A stretch of 62,288 bases of DNA, from positions 1-62,288 of the forward strand of contig JAJEBS010000189.1 of NCBI GenBank assembly GCA_022822425.1. The letters are read 5' to 3'. The notes below the pieces were generated by a model. It searched no databases. It saw only the letters and a list, made by a program, of their open reading frames with translations, and was not told the DNA's origin. Within the stretch, counting starts at the first letter, position 1. Each line of letters begins with the position of its first letter. The DNA is from Gemmatimonadota bacterium (lineage in GTDB: Bacteria > Gemmatimonadota > Gemmatimonadetes > Longimicrobiales > Gaopeijiaceae). Of the stretch, positions 35,339-45,770 are shown piece after piece. Both the position numbers and the translations under genes were made by a program.

Positions 35339-36400
35339 TCATGCGAGCCATGGATCGTGGTCGATCCAAGACTTCTCGCCCAGGACTCTGGCGGCTAGCT
35401 GGATCTGCCGGACTGAGAATCGCTTCTTCCGATCATTCCAAGCGTAGAATCGAGAAATCGCATCGTCCGGAGAATCATCCGCCTCTCGCGTAATCACCCA
35501 GTGCAGCGTCGACAGGAGTTCCAAGCCGTAGGGTGTCTCGAAACCGGCAACCAAGTCCACCACCCGATCAAATCGCTTCCGCGTGGTCGCATGTTCCTCC
35601 AAGAATCGACTCGCGCCCGCTATCCCGGCCGGTATCAGTTCAAGCTGCTTATCCGGCGCATCGCCACCGTCTCGATATCCCGAGATGAAGTGGCCCTCAA
35701 CCTCGCGAAGTACGTGAGTGAGGTTTTCCGCATAGGGACCGTATGGCCCCTTTACTACACGCAATCGTTCCAGCGAGGGTTCACCAGTCGCCTTCATAAA
35801 GTACATGAGCTTATGTACTTCGAGCAGCGTCAAGAAAGGGTCCAGGAGTCCACCCAGATAACGATCCATCAAACCCACCAAAGCCGCTCTCCCCGGCGTC
35901 ATGTTGGGCGCAGATCGTTGTCGAGCCATCTTCAGATGCTCCGGTGCATCGTGCGGTTCGAAGATTACGATCCTCAGGTCGCTACAAGTCCTCAGCGATT
36001 TCTCGATGCGCGACCGCACATCGTACCAATCCAACCCTCCGAGCCCAGTCCCCAATGGAGGAATTGCAACCGATCGGATCCCCATCTTCCGGATCACTCT
36101 CCGAAGGGCAAGTAGCCCTGCGTCAATATCCTCCATCCGGCTCTTGCCGCGCCAATGCCGCTTGGTAGGGAAGTTTATGATGTAACGCGGGTTAGTCAGT
36201 TCATCGGTCTCGAACACGAACATGCTACCGGGCTGGACTTCCTTTCGCTTACAGGCCGCGGCGTAAGCCTTGAAGTTCTGCGGATAAGCGTTCTTGAATT
36301 GCAACGCGATCCCTCGTCCCATGACACCAACGCAGTTGACCGTGTTCACGAGGGCGTCGGCGTCTTCAGCGAGTATGTCACCGGTCTTGAACTCGAACAC
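35339..36400 (-). CDS. darG: DarG-type macro-domain antitoxin
   Basis: DarG removes ADP-ribose from DNA and neutralises DarT. This 353-residue protein has the N-terminal macrodomain (about 1-150): MFEFKTGDILAEDADALVN, NCVGVMGRGIALQFK and PPLGTGLGGLDW bind the ADP-ribose. The C-terminal part (about 165-353) is helical (LTLLEVHKLMYFMKATG) and matches the region that in known DarG proteins binds DarT. It starts with GTG at 36400 behind a strong GGGAGGAG site, 12 bp after the toxin gene. Toxin-first order is the usual DarTG arrangement. Codon use is less GC-biased than in neighbouring genes, which suggests acquisition. Confidence 0.93.
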   Translation of the reverse strand: MFEFKTGDILAEDADALVNTVNCVGVMGRGIALQFKNAYPQNFKAYAAACKRKEVQPGSMFVFETDELTNPRYIINFPTKRHWRGKSRMEDIDAGLLALRRVIRKMGIRSVAIPPLGTGLGGLDWYDVRSRIEKSLRTCSDLRIVIFEPHDAPEHLKMARQRSAPNMTPGRAALVGLMDRYLGGLLDPFLTLLEVHKLMYFMKATGEPSLERLRVVKGPYGPYAENLTHVLREVEGHFISGYRDGGDAPDKQLELIPAGIAGASRFLEEHATTRKRFDRVVDLVAGFETPYGLELLSTLHWVITREADDSPDDAISRFYAWNDRKKRFSVRQIQLAARVLGEKSWIDHDPWLA

Positions 36401-36412
36401 GCTACTCCTCCC

Positions 36413-37120
36413 TCACCCGTAGTACCACTCCGGCACTAGGCTTAGAGTGGGTCGATGGTCCGCCTCTTTCAGTACTGCCCTCACACGCCTACCGCAACTC
36501 TCCGTCCGAACACCAATCCGGGTAACCAGCTTCCATGGGAAGCACCGTTCTACGAGGAACTCAGCTTGTTTGCCCTCCTTCACCGAACGGGGAATGCCGA
36601 TACCGCTCCAGTGATTGGCGTTCACGGCGTCCCAATCGATCTCACCAAGCTGCGATAGATCAGAGCGGTCTTCGAAGTAACGTGATCCTGCGTTGGTAAG
36701 CGTGAAGGCCCATCGCAGTGGGGTGCTTTGGACCCAAGCGACGCTCTGACGCAGGTCGGCCTCCAAGTGAACAACGAGATCTTGCCCTCCCGTGTAGGAC
36801 AACTCGCGATGGTTCGCTCGGTAGAGCAAGTAGAGCATCACCGAACGAGGGCAAAAGTAGAAGGGCACACACTGACCGACGAACAGATCCGGGTGGCTGG
36901 TGAGCGTAAGCTCGTGCAGCCGTCGATCCTTGATGCTGTTCATACCAATCGTGGTCCCCATCCTGCTCCCCTGCTGCATCAGCTCTGCGACACGAGCATC
37001 GCACCACAGGTACCCGTCGGCGATGATTGAGGACAGGCGATCAACATGCACGATATGGTAGATCTTAGGGGCGGCTGGAGGGCCATCAACTCGCGCTTGG
37101 CTCAATGGAGTTGGCGACAT
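36413..37120 (-). CDS. darT: DarT-type DNA ADP-ribosyltransferase toxin
   Basis: DarT attaches ADP-ribose to thymidine or guanosine in single-stranded DNA and blocks replication; in phage infection it can act as a defence. This 235-residue protein opens with the family pattern KIYHIVHVDRLSSIIADG, has GSRMGTTIGMNSIKDRR (Arg54 region binding NAD+), and carries the catalytic Glu187 in KQAEFLVE. About 18 residues precede the conserved core. The downstream partner gene encodes DarG. The module sits between an LRR-protease gene and thiC and is clearly less GC-rich than both. No promoter could be assigned with confidence in the 107 bp between it and thiC. Confidence 0.93.
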   Translation of the reverse strand: MSPTPLSQARVDGPPAAPKIYHIVHVDRLSSIIADGYLWCDARVAELMQQGSRMGTTIGMNSIKDRRLHELTLTSHPDLFVGQCVPFYFCPRSVMLYLLYRANHRELSYTGGQDLVVHLEADLRQSVAWVQSTPLRWAFTLTNAGSRYFEDRSDLSQLGEIDWDAVNANHWSGIGIPRSVKEGKQAEFLVERCFPWKLVTRIGVRTESCGRRVRAVLKEADHRPTLSLVPEWYYG

Positions 37121-37227
37121 GGGCCGAGGCCAGCGACCAGCTTGACCCCCGTTGGCTCACCGTTCATTCGCATGAGATCGTCCCTCAGCTGCTTGGTTGG
37201 CTGCACGCGCTTAGTAGCGTTCCCCGA

Positions 37228-39147
<1,920 letters not shown>

Positions 39148-39203
39148 TCACGTCGATGGCTTCCTGATTCAGGGGGCATCGCCGCTCCATGAGGCAGGAT
39201 TCG

Positions 39204-40964
39204 ATGAACACGCGAATCGCGAAGACGATGGCTTCGGTCGTCCTGACGGCAACGCTTCTCGCCGGGGGGCTCGCGCTTCCCCGGGGGATGCAGGCCCAGG
39301 CGCCGACCGCCCAGGCCCCGATCAACACCTACAACGCCATCCACCACCCGGTGGTGGGGCGGAACGGGATGGTGGCCAGCCAGAACTTCCTGGCGACGGA
39401 GATCGGGGTGGACATCCTGCGGAAGGGCGGCAACGCCATCGACGCCGGGGTGGCCGTGGGCCTCGCGCTGGCGGTGACGCTGCCGCGGGCGGGGAACGTG
39501 GGCGGCGGCGGGTTCATCCTGATCCACCTGGCCGAGGAGAACCGCACGGTGGCGGTGGATTTCCGCGAAACCGCGCCGGCGGCCGCGCACTCCGACATGT
39601 TCTTCGGGACCGACGGCGAGGTCGACAACGAAGAGTACCGCTTCAGCCACAAGTCGTCGGCGATTCCGGCGTCGGTGGCCGGCTTCGACCACCTGCTGCG
39701 CAACTACGGCACCATGAGCTGGCGCGAGGTGGCCCAGCCCGCCATCGATTTGGCGCGCGACGGCATGGTGGTGTGGGAGGACCTGGCGGTGAACCTCGCC
39801 CGCTCGAAGCCGCGCCTCAGCGCCAACCCGGCGTCGCGGGCCAAGTTCTACAGGCCCGACGGCTCAAACTACGAGGTGGGCGACGTCTACCGGCAGCCCG
39901 ACCTGGCCTGGACGCTCGAGCAGATCGCCGAGGGCGGAGCCGACGCCTTCTACAAGGGAGAGATCGCCCGCCGCATCGCCGACGACATGGCCCGACACAA
40001 CGGCCTGATCACCATGGAGGACCTGGCCAACTACCGCGTCGTCGAGCGCGAGCCGGTGCGCGGCACCTTCCGGGGCTACGACATCGCGGCCATGTCCGCG
40101 CCCAGCTCCGGCGGGATGCACATCGTCCAGATGCTGAACATCTTCGAGAACTTCCCCCTGAAGGAGATGGGCTACGGCAGCGCGGACGCCATGCACGTCA
40201 TGGCCGAGTCGATGAAACTGGCCTACGCCGACCGCAGCAAGTATCTGGGCGACCCGGATTACCTCGACCTCCCCGTCGCCGCACTCACCAGCAAGGACTA
40301 CGCGGCGGAACTGGCCCGGGGCATCTCGCTCAGTCGCGCCCGGCCCTCATCCGACGTCGGGCCCGGCAACCTGGCCCCCTACGAGAGCCCGGAGACCACG
40401 CACTACTCGGTGCTCGACAGCGAGGGCAACGCGCTGGTCAACACCTACACGCTGATGTTCTCCTACGGGTCCGGCGTCGTGATCGAGGGCACCGGCATCC
40501 TCATGAACAACAACCTCGGCAACTTCACCCTGCGTCCCGACATCCCCGACGCCTTCGGGCTGATGGGGAGCGCCGACAACCAGATCGCCGCGGGCCGCCG
40601 GCCGGTGAGCTCGATGACGCCGATCATCGTGTTGCGCGAGGGCCGTCCCTTCCTGCTGACCGGCAGCCCGGGCGGGAGCCGCATCATCACCACCAACCTG
40701 CAGCTGCTGGTGAACGTGCTCGAGCACGGCATGAACATCGCCGACGCGACGGCACGGCCCAGGATGCACCATCAGTGGTACCCGGACCGGCTGGAGGTCG
40801 AGAGCGGCTTCAGCCCCGACGTGATCCGCGCGCTCAGGGCCCGGGGCCACGACGTGCAGTTCAGCGCCGGAATGGGCAGCCTGCAGACCGTGATGTTCTC
40901 CGACGGGCTTTTCTACGGCTACGGCGACCCGCGCCGGCCGGGGGCGATGGCGCTGGGGTACTGA
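39204..40964 (+). CDS. ggt: gamma-glutamyltransferase
   Basis: This exported enzyme cleaves glutathione and other gamma-glutamyl compounds. It is made as a precursor that cuts itself into two chains before the catalytic threonine. That residue is Thr398 in ETTHYSVLDSEGNA (numbered from the chosen start), followed by the small subunit of about 190 residues. GNVGGGGFILIH, SSGGMHIVQMLNI and LLTGSPGGSRIIT are other family motifs. A Sec signal peptide ends near MQAQAP. The ATG at 39204 has AGGA just upstream; ATG at 39189 would add five residues. It diverges from thiC across about 165 bp. Length of about 586 residues is normal. Confidence 0.95.
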   Translation: MNTRIAKTMASVVLTATLLAGGLALPRGMQAQAPTAQAPINTYNAIHHPVVGRNGMVASQNFLATEIGVDILRKGGNAIDAGVAVGLALAVTLPRAGNVGGGGFILIHLAEENRTVAVDFRETAPAAAHSDMFFGTDGEVDNEEYRFSHKSSAIPASVAGFDHLLRNYGTMSWREVAQPAIDLARDGMVVWEDLAVNLARSKPRLSANPASRAKFYRPDGSNYEVGDVYRQPDLAWTLEQIAEGGADAFYKGEIARRIADDMARHNGLITMEDLANYRVVEREPVRGTFRGYDIAAMSAPSSGGMHIVQMLNIFENFPLKEMGYGSADAMHVMAESMKLAYADRSKYLGDPDYLDLPVAALTSKDYAAELARGISLSRARPSSDVGPGNLAPYESPETTHYSVLDSEGNALVNTYTLMFSYGSGVVIEGTGILMNNNLGNFTLRPDIPDAFGLMGSADNQIAAGRRPVSSMTPIIVLREGRPFLLTGSPGGSRIITTNLQLLVNVLEHGMNIADATARPRMHHQWYPDRLEVESGFSPDVIRALRARGHDVQFSAGMGSLQTVMFSDGLFYGYGDPRRPGAMALGY

Positions 40965-40987
40965 TTCAGTCAGCGGCACCATCCGGG

Positions 40988-41033
40988 CTTGATCACCGGC
41001 GCCATGGGGGCTTGATCACCGGCGTCATGGGGG
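40988..41033. repeat. 23-bp tandem direct repeat, two copies
   Basis: CTTGATCACCGGCGCCATGG plus GGG occupies 40988-41010 and recurs at 41011-41033 with one C-to-T difference. The repeat lies between the end of the gamma-glutamyltransferase gene and the HNH remnant. The second copy contains the ATG used for the remnant. Confidence 0.85.
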
Positions 41034-41707
41034 CCTGCGCGACCAGGGTCCGACCGAAGCAGCGCCGGGCGGATGCGGTGGGTCTCCTGGCGGAGCGGGC
41101 GCTGGCGGCGGGTTGCGGGAGAGGCGAGTCGAGTGCGACGCCGGAGGATGGATCGACAGCTGGTTCAGACTCGGAGCGTCGAGTCGAGTCCGGCACCCGC
41201 GCCGAGCGCTACCAGGTCATGGTCCATTGCGATGCGGCGACGCTGGCGGAGGAAGGTGAGCCCGGACGATCGGATCTGGACGGGATCCGGGTTTCCGCGG
41301 AGACGTCGCGGCGCATGGCGTGCGATGCGGCGGTGGTCGCGATGGTCCACGCGAAGGACAGCTCGATGCTGAGCGTGGGGCGCCGGACGCGCACCATTCC
41401 GCCGCACATCCGGCGGGCGCTGGAGGAGCGTGATCGCGGATGTCGCTTCCCCGGGTGTGGCTGCCGGTTCACGGAGGCGCACCACGTGAAGCACTGGGCC
41501 GACGGCGGCGAAACGAGCCTCAGGAATACGGTCCTGCTCTGCCGGCGGCACCACCGTGCCGTTCACGAAGGGCGGGTGAAGGCCGGCGCCCCGCCGACGG
41601 GGGAACGGGCTGTCTTGTCCAACGGGGCCGCCCTCTATCGCGATTCCGATATCCCCTGGGAGATCGAGGCAGGGGCGCGAGAAACCGTGGAGGAATCCCT
41701 GGAATGA
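41027..41707 (+). pseudogene. HNH endonuclease remnant (13E12/DUF222-HNH type), N-terminus missing
   Basis: The encoded C-terminal part carries a full HNH nuclease motif: CRFPGCGCRFTEAHH, then HWADGGETSLRN and LLCRRHHRAVHEG. This is the C-terminal half of the widespread DUF222-HNH family, whose members have about 200-300 further residues in front. Here the frame from the first ATG (41027) has only about 100 residues before the HNH part, and the upstream sequence is short repeats and the end of ggt. DSSMLSVGRRTRTIPPHIRRAL just before the HNH motif is typical. It is probably a truncated copy of a multicopy gene. A shortened but expressed nuclease cannot be excluded. Confidence 0.75.
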
Positions 41708-41856
41708 TGCCATCGTCCGTTTACGTAGGGCGTGTCGCGCCGATCGGCGCACCTCTTCTCCCTGGATCGCGGGAGAGCCGCGCTCCGGAAGGGAGCAGAG
41801 TTTGATGAGAGCTGACTACGAGGAAGACGACCGCTTCGGCCCGCCGGCGAGCCGAG

Positions 41857-43167
41857 TCACGGACTGTACACGTACACGACCGGCAGCCGGGCAACGTCGG
41901 TGACGCTGTTGTCGGTGTGGTGGTAGATGTTCATCCGTCCCGTGCCACAGTCGCCAAACGCGTCGCAGGATATCGTCCCGACCAGGCCGTTCATGGCGGT
42001 CGCTCCCACCCGCTCACGCAGCGTCGCGCGGTCGATGTGCATCCTGTCACCGTCCTCCACGGCAACGGATTCGATGGCCGAGAGGAGGATGGTGGTCGCA
42101 TCATAGGTGTGCGCCCAGTAGGGTGATCCGGGGAAGCTGCCATGCCTGGCCTCGTACGCGGCGAGAACCTGCTCCCCGCTCCGTCCCGTCGCCCCGTTGA
42201 CGTTCGAGCCAAAGTCCGATTCCGGCCCGGCGAAGTAGATCCCCTCCGATTGCGGGGTTTCCAGGAACGCGGAGACCAGCAGCGCGCCCGCCGAAATCAG
42301 GGTCGTCCCTTCAAGCCCGTCGAAGGCACGCGCCTGCGCGGCGAAGGCCGATCCCTCCGTCACGAACAGGGGGAAGAAGATGGCGTCCGGGCCGATTGCC
42401 GCGAACTCGGTGAGAACCTCCGTCATGTCGGTGTCGCCCTTCTCGATCGCGGCCTGGGCCGGCACCGCGCCCCCGAGGCCCATGAACGCGTCCGCGAACG
42501 CCGCCACGAGGGCAGACGTGTAGGGGTCGCCGTCGTGAAGGGTGGCCACGCTCCGCAGCTCCAGCTGGTTGTAGACGAAGTCCGAGAGCGCGCGGGCCTG
42601 GTGGAGGTCGTTGGACGACACGCGAAAGTAGCCCGGGTGATGGTCGGGGTTCGCGTTTCCGGCCAGGTCGGAGGTGAGGCGCGGCGAGGTGTTGCTGGGC
42701 GAGATCATGACCAGGCCCGCGTCGCTGACGATGGGCGACGCCGCTACCGCCGCGGCCGAGCAGTTGGTTCCGATGATGCCCGCCACCTTGGGGTCCCCGA
42801 CGATTCCCGACGCACCCGCGCGCCCGCCCTCCGGCGAACAACTCGTGTCCACCGGATCGCCGAGCTCAACCTGGCGCCCGTGGACGCGACCGAAGTCCTC
42901 GACGGCGAACGCGGCCGCCTGCCGGGACACGCTGCCCAGCGTCGGCGCGACCGTCGCCGAGAGGAGCATGCGCATCCGCACGGCCTCGCCTGCCTCCAGC
43001 GTGACGGCACCCAGCCGCCCCGGCTCGAACTCAACCGGCGGCTCGACCGGGGGTTCAACAGGCGGTTCAACCGGCGGCTCAGCGGGCGCCTCCGTCGCAC
43101 TGCGGCATCCCGACAAGGCGAGAACCGCGGCCAACACCGAACCGGACAGCATGACTTCCCTGCGCAT
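41857..43167 (-). CDS. orphan amino-acid-type ABC substrate-binding lipoprotein
   Basis: This 436-residue protein belongs to the Leu/Ile/Val-binding (type I) periplasmic-binding family. A lipoprotein signal ends LALSGC (Cys21), followed by a Pro-Glu-Val linker of four EPPV repeats and the two-lobed binding domain: GIIGTNCSAAAVAASPI, GLVMISPSNTSPRLT, SVATLHDGDPYTSALV. No permease or ATPase gene is nearby, so it may serve a transporter elsewhere or act as a sensor. GGGGAAG precedes the ATG. The linker is encoded by 12-bp tandem repeats. Four cysteines in the mature part may form disulfides. Confidence 0.87.
   Translation of the reverse strand: MRREVMLSGSVLAAVLALSGCRSATEAPAEPPVEPPVEPPVEPPVEFEPGRLGAVTLEAGEAVRMRMLLSATVAPTLGSVSRQAAAFAVEDFGRVHGRQVELGDPVDTSCSPEGGRAGASGIVGDPKVAGIIGTNCSAAAVAASPIVSDAGLVMISPSNTSPRLTSDLAGNANPDHHPGYFRVSSNDLHQARALSDFVYNQLELRSVATLHDGDPYTSALVAAFADAFMGLGGAVPAQAAIEKGDTDMTEVLTEFAAIGPDAIFFPLFVTEGSAFAAQARAFDGLEGTTLISAGALLVSAFLETPQSEGIYFAGPESDFGSNVNGATGRSGEQVLAAYEARHGSFPGSPYWAHTYDATTILLSAIESVAVEDGDRMHIDRATLRERVGATAMNGLVGTISCDAFGDCGTGRMNIYHHTDNSVTDVARLPVVYVYSP
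43031..43078. repeat. four 12-bp tandem repeats encoding the EPPV linker
   Basis: Units TCAACCGGCGGC, TCGACCGGGGGT, TCAACAGGCGGT and TCAACCGGCGGC follow each other without gaps. On the coding (minus) strand each gives the Pro-Val/Glu-Pro linker after the lipoprotein cysteine. Copy number is likely to vary between strains. Confidence 0.85.
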
Positions 43168-43241
43168 GACACTTCCCCTCGGTCATCTGGGTTGAACTTG
43201 CCGTTGTCCACCGGAGCGGACGACCCGCGCTGTTACCTGCG

Positions 43242-43829
43242 TTACTCGGGGCCAGGTTCCCCCATGGCGCGGCTGACCACGGATGAGCCCCAGCGCCGCG
43301 CCCAACGTAGCGCCACGCTTGCAGTGACGGCCATCGCGGCGGCAAGCACGTTGAACAGGATGTCGACGGGATCAAAGACCCGGCCGGGAATAAGCCGCTG
43401 GATCCCCTCGTCGATCAGGCCCACCAGCGAAGCGGCCATGATCGCGAGCACCGCGGGCACGGGCACCCGGCGGCCCTGACTGGCGCGTTCCGCCAGCGCT
43501 TCGTGGATGAAGACCGCGACCACGCCGTATTCCACCAGGTGGGAGCGCTCCGTCGGGACCGACATGCGCACGACAATCAGCAGGTAGGCGGCCGCGACGC
43601 CCAGGGCGACCGCGATCTCGGCGCCTCCGGGGCGGACCCTGAGCCCCTGGGTGACGACGGTCAGCAGGACGAGAAGGCAGCCGGCCAGGAAGAGCCATAC
43701 GGAGAAGAAATCGTTGCCCAGATAGTCGACGAGCGTGCGTGCCAGGCCGAGGGTGGAGTAGATCGCCGCAACGACGACCGCCGTCCACATCCAGAGGCGG
43801 CGTTCCCGGTCGGAAGAGAAGAGGGACAT
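43242..43829 (-). CDS. VanZ-like membrane protein
   Basis: This 195-residue protein has about five membrane helices. The region ERSHLVEYGVVAVFIHEAL followed by GLIDEGIQRLIPGRVFDPVD and ILFNVLAAAM is typical of VanZ-like proteins (PF04892), where the conserved Glu/His and Asp residues line the membrane. The biochemical role of the family is not settled; VanZ gives low-level teicoplanin resistance. The ATG at 43829 (MSLFSSDRER) is chosen over one at 43862. It is in the same direction as the neighbouring binding protein, with 74 bp between them. Confidence 0.8.
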   Translation of the reverse strand: MSLFSSDRERRLWMWTAVVVAAIYSTLGLARTLVDYLGNDFFSVWLFLAGCLLVLLTVVTQGLRVRPGGAEIAVALGVAAAYLLIVVRMSVPTERSHLVEYGVVAVFIHEALAERASQGRRVPVPAVLAIMAASLVGLIDEGIQRLIPGRVFDPVDILFNVLAAAMAVTASVALRWARRWGSSVVSRAMGEPGPE

Positions 43830-43892
43830 GGGATCGATCCGGAGGCGCGTCGACCGTGGCACTCCCCACGGCTGCCGGCGGGGAGCCCCGCC

Positions 43893-45209
43893 CTACATCA
43901 CCGGCACCATCCCCGCCTGCGATACCAGGATCAGCAGGGCGCGCTGGATGCCGACGGGGCCGTTGTGGTTCATGAAGAACTCGGCGAGCGAGTGCGAGTT
44001 GCCGCCCGCGCCGCCGCCGCCGATGGTGATGGACGGGATGCCGAGCGAAATCGGCGTGTTGGAGTCGGTTGAGGAGCGCCGCAGCGAGGTGATGCCGCCC
44101 ATCAGCTCCGTCGCCGCCAGCGCACGCTGGATGAAGGGATGATCCTCGGCGATCTCGCCGCTGGGCCGGTTGCCGATCATGGTGATCTCGAGGGTCAGCT
44201 CCTCGCCCCCGGCGCGCACCGCGTTGGCTTCCTCGAGCCCGCGCCTCATCGCCGCCTGGAACACCGCGTCGATCTCGAGGAGCGCCTCGGGGCTCTCCGA
44301 GCGCATGTCGATCTCCATCCATGCCTCGAAGGGGATCGAGTTCACCGAGGTTCCGCCTCCCACGGTGCCGACGTTGTAGCTGGTGCGCTGGGCCGCGTTG
44401 TCGGTGTAGCGCTTTGCCTCGGCGTCGAAATGCGAGACGGCGCGCCCCAGGGCATGGATGGGGTTGCCCAGCCCGAACGCCCCCCAGGAGTGCCCGCCCG
44501 GACCCTTGAAGGCAACCCGGTAGCGGTGCGAACCCAGTCCGGCGTTGGTCACCCCGCTGTGCCCCAGCCCGTCGATGGAGATGAACGCGCTGAAGTCCGG
44601 CGAGCCCTCGCGGAACAGATGCTTGACCCCGCGCAGATCGCCGGTGCCTTCCTCGCCCACCGTGCCCACGAACCAGATGTCCTGATCGGTCTGGATATCG
44701 GCGGCGTTCATGGCGCGCAGCACCGCGAGCACGGCCACCAGGCCACGGGTGTCGTCGGCGATGCCGGGTGCGAACAGCGTATCCCCGTTCTCGCGGATGG
44801 TCACGTCGGTGCCCTCGGGGAAGACCGTGTCCAGGTGCCCGGAAAAGATCATCGTCCCGGCGCCGTTGCCGCGGCGCAGGCCGATGACGTTGCCCTCCTC
44901 GTCGACCCAGGTCGAGTCGACGCCCGACTCCAGGAGCAGCTCCAGGAACCGCTGTCCGCGCACCTCTTCCATGAACGGCGGCGCGGGGATCTGGGTGAGC
45001 TCGCGCAGGGTCGCGATGGTCCAGGGATCGTTCTCCTCGATGTGGCGGAACGCGGCCTGAACCGAGGGATGTTCCATGAGGGCGCGCACTTCCGCTTCCG
45101 CGTCGTCCTGAGCCGAGGCGAGCGATGTGACGCCGGCGAGGAGCGCAGCAACAAGGAGCAACGGGGCGGTGAGCGTGGATGTGAGCAGAGGGGCGACGAA
45201 ACGGCTCAT
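43893..45209 (-). CDS. exported M20-family metallopeptidase
   Basis: This 438-residue peptidase uses two zinc ions. Family ligands and catalytic residues can be seen: GHLDTVFP (His, with Asp two residues on), ADDTRG (bridging Asp), GEEGTGD (catalytic Glu and ligand Glu), SIDGLGHS and a final His in GGNSHSLAEF. The lid domain starts near KGPGGHSWGAFG. A signal peptide ends at SLASAQ. Peptidase T- or carboxypeptidase-like activity on small peptides in the periplasm is likely. The start is ATG 45209; the frame open upstream covers another gene's shadow. Confidence 0.9.
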   Translation of the reverse strand: MSRFVAPLLTSTLTAPLLLVAALLAGVTSLASAQDDAEAEVRALMEHPSVQAAFRHIEENDPWTIATLRELTQIPAPPFMEEVRGQRFLELLLESGVDSTWVDEEGNVIGLRRGNGAGTMIFSGHLDTVFPEGTDVTIRENGDTLFAPGIADDTRGLVAVLAVLRAMNAADIQTDQDIWFVGTVGEEGTGDLRGVKHLFREGSPDFSAFISIDGLGHSGVTNAGLGSHRYRVAFKGPGGHSWGAFGLGNPIHALGRAVSHFDAEAKRYTDNAAQRTSYNVGTVGGGTSVNSIPFEAWMEIDMRSESPEALLEIDAVFQAAMRRGLEEANAVRAGGEELTLEITMIGNRPSGEIAEDHPFIQRALAATELMGGITSLRRSSTDSNTPISLGIPSITIGGGGAGGNSHSLAEFFMNHNGPVGIQRALLILVSQAGMVPVM

Positions 45210-45289
45210 GGGTCTCTCTGAAGCATCAGGGTGGGGACGATCGAGGCGGCTTCGGCAATCGATTTGCGTAAAACGGGCGGCAGGTGGGC

Positions 45290-45757
45290 TCACCAGCGGG
45301 GGAAGAGCCATGAGAGCGCCTCTCCGATCTCGGGGTGCCGGATCGCGCCCCCGAGGTGGCCGGTCCAGGCCAGAACGTAGCTCAGGAGCAGGGTGCCAAC
45401 CACCACGATCCCGTTCAGCCACCCGGGCACGGGCTCCTCCTGCATTTCGCGGAGTGCCATCTGGAGTGCGGTGAGCGCCAGGAGTATCAATCCGAAGAAG
45501 GCCGCCCTGCCCAACACCGCGTGCAGCTCCACCAGGTCGCGCATCGGGGCCAGCTCGCTCTCCATCGACTCGAAGGCGGTCGGGCCGGAGAAGTACGCGG
45601 GCACGCCCACGACCGCGCAGGCCACCAGCAGCCAGCGGCCGATACGGGCAGCGGGCGTGTCGTGGCGCAGGCGGGCGCACACGAAGAGAACCAGCGCGAG
45701 GGGGCACAGAATGACCGGCAGGTGCACGGTGAGCAGGTGGAGGTGCGCCGCGCTCAC
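45290..45757 (-). CDS. small DUF2231-like membrane protein
   Basis: This 155-residue protein has four membrane helices. Histidines at the start (HLHLLTVHLPV), in the centre (LVELHAVLG) and near the end (LAWTGHLGG, RHPEIG) recall heme- or metal-binding membrane proteins of the DUF2231 kind. It starts with GTG at 45757, 13 bp after the preceding gene of the same strand, so it is the last of a cluster of three membrane proteins (47244 to 45290). I do not assign a function. Confidence 0.7.
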   Translation of the reverse strand: MSAAHLHLLTVHLPVILCPLALVLFVCARLRHDTPAARIGRWLLVACAVVGVPAYFSGPTAFESMESELAPMRDLVELHAVLGRAAFFGLILLALTALQMALREMQEEPVPGWLNGIVVVGTLLLSYVLAWTGHLGGAIRHPEIGEALSWLFPRW

Positions 45758-45770
45758 GATGGAATCCGGG

